Shown: positions 27,974 through 35,863 of the stretch, piece by piece
Layout: each line of letters opens with the position of its first letter
Numbering within the stretch: the stretch's first letter is position 1
Assembly: GCF_000317695.1 (NCBI RefSeq)
Contig: NC_019774.1
Location: 1 to 64,000, forward strand
From: Anabaena cylindrica PCC 7122
GTDB lineage: Bacteria > Cyanobacteriota > Cyanobacteriia > Cyanobacteriales > Nostocaceae
Reading direction: 5' to 3'
Length of the DNA: 64,000 nt
Program-made: the position numbers and the translations under genes
The notes under the pieces: model-generated
Databases searched by the model: none
Seen by the model: only the letters and a program-made list of their open reading frames with translations
What the model was told of the DNA's origin: nothing

Positions 27974-30634
27974 ATGCCAGATCACAATTCCATACAATTA
28001 CACAACAGTCAACCCCTATCATCAGCTATTCAACAAGCCGATGTTATGTCTCTGTCACTGCTGTTTAGTTTAGGACGCTATTACTTAGATATTCCCTTTG
28101 ATCAAAGCAATCCCATCTGGAAGATTAATACACCAAAAACTCTCTTAGAAGCACCAAATTTTCTCCTGCTTGAACAAGTAGGCAATCCTGTCGGTAATGC
28201 TACCCAACAACCATTAACAGCCTTACAAACAGCCTTATCAGCTTGTCATGCACCTGGACAGTATTCCCTAATCTTTATTGTCACCAGTGACGGAGTACAA
28301 AATCGTATTTATTTTGGGGTGCGTGGTCATAGTTCCATTCACAATTCCTATCAATTTGTAGAGAATTTGGGAAATTTTCTCCAAGGAAACTGGTCAGGTA
28401 CTAGGCTCAGACGGTGTAATAATCAAGAATCACCAATTGACACCAGTTTACATAACATGGATTACGCTGTGGCACTCACAGGTGTTCCTTCTCTCAAACC
28501 AGGAGACGGCCAAGGCTATCCACAAACTTTAGATCGTCTCATGCGGGGAATGAGAGGGAAAAAATATGCCTATGTTGTCATTGCTGAACCTGTTAATAGA
28601 ACCGAAGTTGATGGGGTGATTTATCAGTGCCGCAATTTACTAGGTTTGGTACATTCTCTAACTAAAATGAATCTTTCCTTAGCAGAGACAGAGGGAAGTA
28701 GTGAAAGTATCAATTATGGTGGTAGTAAAGGTGTAAGTACCAGTGGTATGAACACAGATTTCACCATGAGTTTATTACTAGGAGCAAACGGATTAGCCGA
28801 AATTTTTCCTCCCGCTGGATTATTAGCTGCTTTTGCTTCTATGGGATTACCTTTTTTGAGTTCCAAATTGGGATGGCAAAAAACACAATCTGATAGTGAA
28901 AATATTAATTGGGGTAATAGTTTCAGCAGCAATTTTAGCCTTTCTCGCACTATCGGCAAAGAGTATATTAATGCCCACGCTCAAGCAGTAGAATCTCAAT
29001 TAGAGAGATATACAACTCGGTTTGAACAATCGGAAAATATGGGTTGTTGGAATGTGGGTACTTACTTATTAGCTCAAGACCCAATCACAGCCCAACAAGG
29101 AGCAACCCAATTAAAATCACTTTTGAATGGTGAAAAAAGTTGCTTTGAGCCGATGCGAATGCATGACTTACATCCAATTTGGGCAAATGGGGTACAAGTT
29201 GCTCTCAGCGATTTGAGACAACCAGAAATACAAATTTCTCGACAACAGGAAAAAGATATCCAACATCCACTAGGAAATTTATTTAATGGCTTAACAACTC
29301 CTTTAAATACGGAGGAATTAGCATTATTAGTTAATCTCCCTCGTCAGGAAATACCTGGAGTGCGGGTGATGCCAACAGCTAGTTTTAGTCTTAATTCTCC
29401 TGTTAGTTCCCTTGGGGCAGAAATCCAATTAGGAGATTTATTAGATGGAGGAGAACCGACACCTTTAAAATATAAAATATCATTAAAAAGCTTGACAAAG
29501 CATACTTTATTAACAGGGATTAATGGGAGTGGAAAATCTACTACTTGTTTAAAAATTATCCGCGAAATGCTCAAAGTGAAGATTCCTTTTTTAGTAATTG
29601 AACCTGCTAAAACAGAATATGTAGAATGGGCGATCGCTCATAATCAAAAATTACCCCCGGACAGTCCTGACAGAATCACCATATATATGCCTGGTGAACA
29701 TTCTGCTCAGAAAATGCAAGAACTAGAACCACTAATTCTCAATCCTTTTGATATCATCTGGTTGGGAACGGAAGAAATTCCTCAAATTTTATCTCATATA
29801 GATCGATTAAAATCTATCTTTAATGGTTCTTTTCCTATGCAGGAAGTTTTACCAATCTTATTAGAAGAAGTGCTGTTTGCCACTTACAGAAAACCCTTTG
29901 ATTGGCTCGCAGATCCTTTACCAGATTTTAGTACATCTCGTCCCACTTTGACACAGATGTTGGATAAAATTAGACCTGTAATTAAAGGAAAAGGTTATGA
30001 AGAAAAAATTGCTGATAATTTAATTGCGGCTTTAACGACACGGATTCAAAGTCTCCGTCAAGGTTGGAAGAAAAAGCTATTTGATCAACCGAAATCAACC
30101 TCTTGGTCAACCCTATTTGATCGTCCAGCAGTCATTAATATTTCTTATTTAGGAGATGATGCAGATAAATCTTTTACAATGGCTTTAATTCTACAATTTC
30201 TATATGAATATCGACAAGCCCAACGAGATTCACCCATTTTTCCGAAAACATCAGCAGGTTCATTATCTCATTTGCTGATTATTGAAGAAGCCCATAGAAT
30301 CATGTTGCGAACAGGTCAAGGGACAGTGGAACAAGCTAATCCTCAAGCTAAAGTCGCTGAAATGTTTTCTAATATTCTCTCAGAAATTAGAGCCTACGGA
30401 CAAGGTTTATTAGTTGTTGATCAAGTTCCATCTCGGTTGATACCTGATGCAATTAAAAATACTAATTTGAAAATAGTACATCGTTTGGTAGCAGCAGATG
30501 ATCGCCAAACAATGGGGGATTGTATGGGGTTAAATCCTGAACAATCGGCAATTATTAATCGTTTACGACCTGGACAAGCGATCGCTTACGGTGACTTAGA
30601 TGATGCTGCTGCTTGGATACAAGTAACAACATAG
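27974..30634 (+). CDS. HerA/FtsK-like ATPase (DUF87 type)
   Basis: An 886-residue ATPase. The N-terminal half (1-480) is unassigned and includes a Gly/Ser-rich hydrophobic stretch near 255-300. The ATPase core has Walker A LTGINGSGKSTTCLKI near residue 515, Walker B LLIIEEAHRI near 767, an RAYGQGLLVVDQ sensor-like strand, and a C-terminal NLKIVHRLVAADDRQ typical of HerA/VirB4-like hexameric pumps. Such proteins translocate DNA or protein, and many anti-phage systems pair them with a nuclease, but no nuclease is evident here. The ATG at 27974 follows a TTG that could also be used. The next gene starts 8 bp downstream. Confidence 0.88.
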   Translation: MPDHNSIQLHNSQPLSSAIQQADVMSLSLLFSLGRYYLDIPFDQSNPIWKINTPKTLLEAPNFLLLEQVGNPVGNATQQPLTALQTALSACHAPGQYSLIFIVTSDGVQNRIYFGVRGHSSIHNSYQFVENLGNFLQGNWSGTRLRRCNNQESPIDTSLHNMDYAVALTGVPSLKPGDGQGYPQTLDRLMRGMRGKKYAYVVIAEPVNRTEVDGVIYQCRNLLGLVHSLTKMNLSLAETEGSSESINYGGSKGVSTSGMNTDFTMSLLLGANGLAEIFPPAGLLAAFASMGLPFLSSKLGWQKTQSDSENINWGNSFSSNFSLSRTIGKEYINAHAQAVESQLERYTTRFEQSENMGCWNVGTYLLAQDPITAQQGATQLKSLLNGEKSCFEPMRMHDLHPIWANGVQVALSDLRQPEIQISRQQEKDIQHPLGNLFNGLTTPLNTEELALLVNLPRQEIPGVRVMPTASFSLNSPVSSLGAEIQLGDLLDGGEPTPLKYKISLKSLTKHTLLTGINGSGKSTTCLKIIREMLKVKIPFLVIEPAKTEYVEWAIAHNQKLPPDSPDRITIYMPGEHSAQKMQELEPLILNPFDIIWLGTEEIPQILSHIDRLKSIFNGSFPMQEVLPILLEEVLFATYRKPFDWLADPLPDFSTSRPTLTQMLDKIRPVIKGKGYEEKIADNLIAALTTRIQSLRQGWKKKLFDQPKSTSWSTLFDRPAVINISYLGDDADKSFTMALILQFLYEYRQAQRDSPIFPKTSAGSLSHLLIIEEAHRIMLRTGQGTVEQANPQAKVAEMFSNILSEIRAYGQGLLVVDQVPSRLIPDAIKNTNLKIVHRLVAADDRQTMGDCMGLNPEQSAIINRLRPGQAIAYGDLDDAAAWIQVTT

Positions 30635-30642
30635 GAGGAAAA

Positions 30643-31389
30643 ATGCTTCGACCAAGAAAGCTACTAAAAACTGTTGGTAAAGTTGCTATATCTGCTTTAC
30701 AGACTACAGGAAACATTTCTTTAGAAACAGGAAAAGGTGCTGTATCTGCTTTACAGAATCTTGATAAAACTGTCAAAGCCTCAATTATTGCCAGCATTCC
30801 TCAAGAAATTAAAGACGCTATTAAGCATAAGCAAGGTAAAGTTTTTATTCCAATACCCCTAATAAGAACGGCTTTGCGAGAATACTTTTTACAGCAAAAA
30901 GTAACACTGGTTAACTTATCCTTAAAACAGAATCAGTGCTTGATTTTCGCCACAACAAAAAAGCGAGGAATAACAGTTAAAATTCAAGTTGCTGTCGATA
31001 TTAAAGAAATCGAAGTTAAGCAATTATCACCTCAAGAAACGCAAGTAACCCCGCCAGAGATATACATCAAATTAGTCGTTGTAGAACCAGTGAATATTTC
31101 AAGTCAAGGATTTTGGGGAACTACTATTTTGTGGATTGTAGAAAACATTGGGCGCGGTATTTTTGGGATTGATACTGTCCCTGAAAATTTGAGGGATTTT
31201 CGATTAGCGGGTAATATCATCAGCATACCTATCCAATCTCTCAATCTTCACAAAGATTGGCAAAAATATTTGAAATATGTGGAATATGTAAAGGAGGTAA
31301 AATTTGTTGATAATGCTGTAGAGTTAACATTCAATAATCCTGAGTGGATATTAGAAATGTTGACTGATGAACAATTACCATCTGCTTAA
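30643..31389 (+). CDS. Hypothetical protein of the NTPase block (248 aa)
   Basis: No family recognised. The ATG at 30643 is chosen over an upstream TTG because an AGGAGG site lies 5 nt before it. The N terminus is basic and amphipathic, with two imperfect repeats (VAISALQTTGNISLETGKG / AVSALQNLDKTVK), which could form a helical surface-binding segment. The rest is beta-rich and ends with an acidic motif. It begins 8 bp after the HerA-like gene, so both are probably translated from one transcript. A membrane-peripheral accessory of the ATPase is one possibility, unproven. Confidence 0.65.
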   Translation: MLRPRKLLKTVGKVAISALQTTGNISLETGKGAVSALQNLDKTVKASIIASIPQEIKDAIKHKQGKVFIPIPLIRTALREYFLQQKVTLVNLSLKQNQCLIFATTKKRGITVKIQVAVDIKEIEVKQLSPQETQVTPPEIYIKLVVVEPVNISSQGFWGTTILWIVENIGRGIFGIDTVPENLRDFRLAGNIISIPIQSLNLHKDWQKYLKYVEYVKEVKFVDNAVELTFNNPEWILEMLTDEQLPSA

Positions 31390-31415
31390 TCTTGTCATTT
31401 AATCAGGAAGAAACC

Positions 31416-31721
31416 ATGAAAACACTAAAAATTGTCAATTCCCAAAAACAAGCGATCGCACAAGTTGACTGGGAATCTCCCAACAAATTGATCGTGCAAA
31501 TTTTTGATCCAGCTAGTGAAATCGAGCTAAATGCTATTATAGAGCGTTCAAAACAAACAGGAATACCCTATCGAACAGGAGGGGCAAGAGATGGAAATTT
31601 AATGATAGATGAACAACAGGCGATTGGACCAAATCATGAAAATTTTTTAGAAGCATTATCAGGAATAATTGGACAAATAAAATTCGGTGGACAGAGAGTT
31701 TTTGGTTTAATTCAACAATAA
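31416..31721 (+). CDS. Small hypothetical protein of the NTPase block (about 101 aa)
   Basis: The ATG at 31416 (MKTLKIVNSQ) has an AGGAAG ribosome site 5 nt upstream, better than a start at 31392. The protein is compact, with beta-strand-like segments at the N terminus and the motif YRTGGARDGNLMIDEQ near the middle. I recognise no family. It lies between the 248-residue protein and the zincin-like gene in the same direction with short gaps, so it is probably part of the same operon. It could be an immunity or adaptor protein for its neighbour, but nothing in the sequence shows this. Confidence 0.6.
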   Translation: MKTLKIVNSQKQAIAQVDWESPNKLIVQIFDPASEIELNAIIERSKQTGIPYRTGGARDGNLMIDEQQAIGPNHENFLEALSGIIGQIKFGGQRVFGLIQQ

Positions 31722-31835
31722 CTATAGCATTATGCACTTGAATGAAATACATCATAGTTCCCTCCTCGCTTGCGGGTTGGGCTTCTTGTATCTCACTCAA
31801 CAAAAGACTAATCAATCACAATCAGAGAAAAACCA

Positions 31836-32552
31836 ATGAGTAATTTAGAATCCTTTTCTCAAGAAAAAACCAGAGAAATCAGCGCTCAAACTGAACTAAT
31901 TAACCAAACTGAAGTCAGCAAATTTGAACTCAGCAACCTTGCCTCAAATGAAGACATTGCTGATTACATTCAAGAAACAATACCTCAATCTCATTTAGAA
32001 AACTGTTCAGCTATTCGTTATGAACCCGTACCTAACGAACTTTATCCTCATGCTAAAGGCTCATTTGAACGGGATACTCATCAAATTTGTATTTGGGGTG
32101 AACAATTTGCTGGACCGCAAGAACTCACTGCTACCATGACTCACGAAATCGGTCATAATGTCCATGAAAATATTATCGCTTACAACCCAGAAATTGCTCA
32201 GAAATGGTCTGATTTACACCAGCAAAGTTTAACAACTTATGAACAAGATGGTTTTGGTTTTGTTACAGATTATGCACGCACGAGCCAATATGAGGATTTT
32301 GCTGATAGTTATCTTACCTACATTGGTGATCCTGAAAAACTCCAGTTTTATAACCCAGATAAATATGAGTTTATGAAAGACAATGTGTTTGCTGGAGAGG
32401 AGTATGCACCACGTTTATCGGGCGGATATTACCTGAAAGACAATCAAGATTACTCTTGGAATCTCTTTAATGAGGATGGTGAACCCAATGTACTTTTCTG
32501 CTGCGATTGTAGTAGTTATTGCAGTTACGATCCGAATGGTTGCAGTCCTTAA
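31836..32552 (+). CDS. Zincin-like metallopeptidase with Cys-rich C-terminal tail
   Basis: A 238-residue protein. The zinc-peptidase motif HEIGH is at 103-107 (MTHEIGHNVHEN), and a downstream EDFADSY at 153-159 fits the second metal-ligand region of toxin-type zincins such as anthrax-lethal-factor-like domains. The last 18 residues read FCCDCSSYCSYDPNGCSP and hold five cysteines (222, 223, 225, 229, 236). No signal peptide is seen. The tail resembles the core of a modified peptide, and a DUF692/MNIO enzyme gene follows within 1.5 kb. I infer that the tail may be oxidatively modified or metal-binding. Alternatives are a simple metal-binding or disulphide tail. It is followed after 8 bp by an inverted-repeat element. 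Confidence 0.78.
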   Translation: MSNLESFSQEKTREISAQTELINQTEVSKFELSNLASNEDIADYIQETIPQSHLENCSAIRYEPVPNELYPHAKGSFERDTHQICIWGEQFAGPQELTATMTHEIGHNVHENIIAYNPEIAQKWSDLHQQSLTTYEQDGFGFVTDYARTSQYEDFADSYLTYIGDPEKLQFYNPDKYEFMKDNVFAGEEYAPRLSGGYYLKDNQDYSWNLFNEDGEPNVLFCCDCSSYCSYDPNGCSP

Positions 32553-32560
32553 CTAAAAAG

Positions 32561-32670
32561 TATATAGCATTTCCTAGTCTAATGAAGTATAAAATTATCT
32601 GCGTTTATTTGCGTCCATCTGCGTTTAATTAGTACTGCTTGTACCTCACTTGAATGGGAATTGCTATATA
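32561..32670. repeat. MITE-like element downstream of the zincin gene
   Basis: About 110 bp bounded by TATATAGCATTTCC (32561-32574) and GGAATTGCTATATA (32657-32670), inverted repeats with one mismatch. The inner string TGTACCTCACTTGAATGGG is familiar from cyanobacterial dispersed repeats. No coding potential. Confidence 0.65.
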
Positions 32671-32805
32671 AATTTTTCGGCGTTGGTGAATGAAAGTATG
32701 AATTTATCTCATGTATAACTGCATAAAATACTCGGTTCTACCCGATAAGAGATAGTAAGAATTGTGAAATCATCAAATTAACGCTAAATACAGGAGTCAA
32801 ATGCC

Positions 32806-33714
32806 GTGAATCGCACTCTAGTTATTAATAATATCCTGCAACAACGTAAGCCTTTAGTTCAAAAAATTGAACAAGTTAAAACTCTATTAATTCAGCGCCA
32901 AGAATTCCTTAAGGAATTAGAACAATTGCGTTTAGCTATCATGCCACAACTTGATAATCCTGTCTCTGTGGAATTATTAAAAAAACTAGACTTGAATAAA
33001 CTGCATAATTTAATTGATAGTGCATTAGCTGCATTGAGTAAACTTAAACGTCGTTTTGCGAGAACTACTTTGAATATAGGTGTAGTAGGGAGAGCTAGAC
33101 AAGGAAAAAGTCGTTTATTACAAAGTATCAGCGGGTTAACTCGTGCAGAAATTCCTGATGGCGATAGAGAACATTGTACAGGAGTAAGCAGTACGATTTA
33201 TCACAATAAAAATAGGGATCAAGAACCTTATGGAGTTGTCTGGTTTTATTCAGAAAATAGTTTTTTAAAAGAAATCATTGCCCCTTATTATGCACAGTTA
33301 CAGCTAGGTAATTCTCCTCAAAATATTCAGGAATTTGCTCAAAATAATCTTCCCGAACTTCCTGATGCTCTCAAAACTTTTGCTGAGTATAAAGCTAAAT
33401 ATGAACACTTGAAAAGATACAAGGATAACTTAGGAAGATATTACAGACTTTTGGGAACAACAGAAGCTCAACCTCTAAGAATTACAAGGGAGCAAATTCG
33501 AGAATATGTTGCTCAAGATAATGAACAAGGTGATCGCATTTTATTTGCAGAGGGAATGAGAAATGAATGGTCTGCCTTCCTTGACGATGATGAAATTCGT
33601 TCTAAAATTTGGATAGAATTTCGACAAATTGAGGAACGCAAGCATTTACAAATGAGTTGGAAAAATCAAGTAACAAAAACGATGATTCCCAATCAGGAAT
33701 TAGTGTTTTTGTAA
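32806..33714 (+). CDS. Dynamin-like GTPase, N-terminal part only
   Basis: A 302-residue frame starting with GTG after an AGGAG site. A helical N terminus (about 1-80) leads into a P-loop VVGRARQGKSRLLQSISG near residue 100 and a G2-like HCTGVSSTIYHN. The expected G3 (DxxG) and G4 (NKxD) motifs are absent and the protein is about half the length of bacterial dynamin-like proteins. The last 15 residues look unrelated. A repeat element begins 20 bp after the stop. The gene is therefore probably truncated, although a stand-alone regulatory fragment cannot be excluded. It sits between the zincin and MNIO genes in the same direction. Confidence 0.6.
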   Translation: MNRTLVINNILQQRKPLVQKIEQVKTLLIQRQEFLKELEQLRLAIMPQLDNPVSVELLKKLDLNKLHNLIDSALAALSKLKRRFARTTLNIGVVGRARQGKSRLLQSISGLTRAEIPDGDREHCTGVSSTIYHNKNRDQEPYGVVWFYSENSFLKEIIAPYYAQLQLGNSPQNIQEFAQNNLPELPDALKTFAEYKAKYEHLKRYKDNLGRYYRLLGTTEAQPLRITREQIREYVAQDNEQGDRILFAEGMRNEWSAFLDDDEIRSKIWIEFRQIEERKHLQMSWKNQVTKTMIPNQELVFL

Positions 33715-33734
33715 AGTTCGAGTAATTTGTATTA

Positions 33735-33956
33735 AGAGGATGTTTGAAAAGTTGTCGGCGAATATAATATTGCTCCGCAACGCCAAGGGCGAACGCTACT
33801 GCACAAACTAAGTTCACGCAGGTGGACTAACGGAAAATTAAGGCTTTTGAACCCACGTTCGCGTAGCGTTCCGAAGGAATAGGTGGGTTTTGTCTGTATA
33901 GCCGAGACTTCTAGTCGCCAGGGCGAGTAATAATTTAGACTTTTCAAACAACCTCT
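33735..33956. repeat. MITE-like element ahead of the MNIO gene
   Basis: A 222-bp segment with 18-bp inverted ends, AGAGGATGTTTGAAAAGT and its inverse with one mismatch. It contains typical cyanobacterial short palindromic strings such as TTCGCGTAGCGTTCCGAAGG. There is no coding potential; apparent frames on the minus strand are chance. It lies between the truncated dynamin frame and the MNIO gene and may have caused the truncation. Confidence 0.65.
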
Positions 33957-34000
33957 AAACAGAACACGAGAAAAATCTCGATCAAAAAAGAGTTTTACCA

Positions 34001-34816
34001 ATGACTATTCAACTGAGTTTGAGCGTTAATAACCTGACTGAATTTTCGATTTATGACGAAGCTAGTCAGCCAATTAGAAATAACGGTAAGTTACCTTTTG
34101 TAGAAATTCTTTGGGACAATTATTGTCATTTACCACCTGATAAAATAGTTGAATATTTATCAAGTTTTAGCGATAGTATTGCTTTTCATATTATGTGGTC
34201 AAGATTTATTGATCGAGATTTAGAACAATTTGAAGAATTCCTTCGCCACCTTAAATTTCATGTAGATGTTATTAAACCTCTCTACATTTCTGATCATATT
34301 TGCACTTTTCATCAAGGTAATGTTTATGTTAAATCAGGATTAGAATTTAATTATGATAATCCTGAAGAGGTCTGGCACAGAATTGATCGCTATCAAAATT
34401 ATCTTGGAAGACAAATTATCCTGGAAAATTTTGCCTCTATGACTTCAGAAGGCTACAAACAAATAGAATTCTTTGAAGCAATGGTGAATAAAACAGGATG
34501 TGGAATATTTTTTGATATTTCTAATGCTAGAGTTGCTGAATATAATGGATTTACCCCCATAACAGATTGGATAGATTTATTGAAAGAAATACCAAAATTA
34601 CATTGTCATGTTGGTGGTTATGAATACAAATCTGATTTTGGTTATTATCGAGATAGTCATGGTGACGATATATCTGCACAGACTTTATTGGATATTAAAA
34701 ATGTATTAATCTGCTTGGATATTCAAAGTATTTGTTATGAAAGAGAACATCATAAAATTAGTCAAAAAATGGCTGTAGACTTGGCACAAATAGCTAATAT
34801 ATGCAGATTAAATTAA
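34001..34816 (+). CDS. MNIO-family (DUF692) iron oxidase, RiPP-type modifying enzyme
   Basis: A 271-residue TIM-barrel-like protein. The metal-ligand landmarks of DUF692 are present in order: SDHICTF (H99), ILENF (E142), FFDISNARV (D172), HCHVGGYE (H201, H203), DSHGDD (D218, H220) and ICYERE (E247). Known MNIO enzymes (MbnB, TglH, ChrH and bufferin enzymes) use two or three iron ions to remodel cysteine or other residues in a precursor peptide. They normally need a partner protein for substrate binding. The next gene starts directly at the stop codon and is a likely partner. No separate short precursor gene is obvious; the Cys-tailed zincin upstream is the best substrate candidate. The length fits the family. 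Confidence 0.85.
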   Translation: MTIQLSLSVNNLTEFSIYDEASQPIRNNGKLPFVEILWDNYCHLPPDKIVEYLSSFSDSIAFHIMWSRFIDRDLEQFEEFLRHLKFHVDVIKPLYISDHICTFHQGNVYVKSGLEFNYDNPEEVWHRIDRYQNYLGRQIILENFASMTSEGYKQIEFFEAMVNKTGCGIFFDISNARVAEYNGFTPITDWIDLLKEIPKLHCHVGGYEYKSDFGYYRDSHGDDISAQTLLDIKNVLICLDIQSICYEREHHKISQKMAVDLAQIANICRLN

Positions 34817-35206
34817 ATGAGTGAATCACCATCAACTATTCTGTCTCAAAAACTATATATAGCAGATGTATCACCAAACTCTTCTCTATTACAACATTAT
34901 ATTTGGCAATCACCTTTACTATTACCTCAAAATTTAAGTGATTTTGATGAATTTGCTCAACGAGTCAAACAAGCAGGAAAATTATGGTTAAAAAATAATG
35001 ATCTCCGCATTTTTAATCAACTTATTATCACCCATAAAAACGCTTGGATATCTTACATATTTCAACGCGCACAACTTCCCAATCAATCACCAATAATAGC
35101 AGGGCCGATATCACGGCGGTTAATTAGAAAAGGCTTCACTATACCACCATACCCCTTAATTTTCCAAGAGTTTACGGAACTATGGGATATCAGTAAGAGT
35201 AAGTAA
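34817..35206 (+). CDS. Probable MNIO partner protein (129 aa)
   Basis: Starts immediately after the MNIO stop codon, implying translational coupling. The sequence has a strand-rich start (LYIADVSPNSSLLQHYIW), a helical middle (FDEFAQRVKQAGKLW) and a basic region GPISRRLIRKGF. Position and size fit the partner proteins that deliver precursors to DUF692 enzymes, but I cannot match the sequence to a named partner family. It is the last gene of the block before a repeat-rich gap. Confidence 0.65.
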   Translation: MSESPSTILSQKLYIADVSPNSSLLQHYIWQSPLLLPQNLSDFDEFAQRVKQAGKLWLKNNDLRIFNQLIITHKNAWISYIFQRAQLPNQSPIIAGPISRRLIRKGFTIPPYPLIFQEFTELWDISKSK

Positions 35207-35274
35207 CAAAGATATGTAGGGTGTATTATTCACAGAGGAGCGCATAGCTTGAGAGCGATCGCTTCAGTGTCAAA

Positions 35275-35556
35275 GTTGCATCAGGAAATACCAGTCATAT
35301 AGAGGATTTTGTAGCTTAATAAATCGGGTCTACCGATCCCTTTATGCAAAATCCAGTTTAAAATCCTTGAAAGCCTTGTCCTGTAAGGGTTTTATTCGGA
35401 ATAATGGCACAAAATCCTATAAACCTTGCCCTGTAAAGGTTTCACCATAATCAATGGTTAATTACCATAAGGGGATCGGTAGAACCAATAAATCTTAATA
35501 AATCATTATTTGGCAATTGTGCATATTTCTTCAAAACTGATCCGATACAGGAGTAG
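35275..35556 (+). repeat. Right copy of the imperfect direct repeat, split by a MITE
   Basis: Matches 20639-20750 at both ends (for example ATAGAGGATTTTGTAGCTTA and CTGATCCGAT) with the 161-bp element 35326-35486 inserted between. It lies just past the last gene of the NTPase/MNIO block and in the same orientation as the left copy. Confidence 0.6.
35326..35486. mobile_element. MITE with 8-bp target duplication
   Basis: 161 bp with inverted ends GGGTCTACCGATCCC and GGGGATCGGTAGAACC (about 21 bp, two or three mismatches). It is flanked by perfect 8-bp duplications AATAAATC (35318-35325 and 35487-35494). The inside has two CCTGTAA-type repeats (TTGTCCTGTAAGGG and TTGCCCTGTAAAGG). No gene. An 8-bp duplication is compatible with mobilisation by an ISL3-like transposase, but its ends differ from the ISL3 element at 5951. 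Confidence 0.8.
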
Positions 35557-35584
35557 CACTAGCGATCGCCATCCAATGTATTTT

Positions 35585-35723
35585 CAGGACTGACGCATAG
35601 GCTATGAAAAATATGGATTTGAGTGAGATTGCTTCCCTGCGATAGCTACGCTCTCTTCGAGACGCTCCGCGAACGCCGAAGGCATCGCAATGACGAAAAT
35701 ATATTAATCTTGTGTAAGTCCTA
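35585..35723. repeat. MITE-like element with AGGACT/AGTCCT ends
   Basis: About 139 bp beginning CAGGACTGACGCA and ending TGTGTAAGTCCTA, the imperfect inverted ends common in cyanobacterial MITEs. The core carries a GC-rich palindromic string (GACGCTCCGCGAACGCCGAAG). No coding potential. The remaining bases up to 35863 are AT-rich and should hold the promoter of the next gene. Confidence 0.6.
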
Positions 35724-35863
35724 ATATTTTCAGGAATGAAACAAACTTCAATCAAACCTGCAATTATTAATTACTGATTTTAAATCATTGCTGAAGTTAG
35801 TAACTTAATAGCTATATAATCTTTTTAAAATAACCGCTAAAATCTAGTTGAGGAAATCAAAAT

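Noticed and set aside
33602..34001. Minus-strand frames over the MITE before the MNIO gene
   Set aside because: They are composed of dispersed repeat sequence with no protein-like features.
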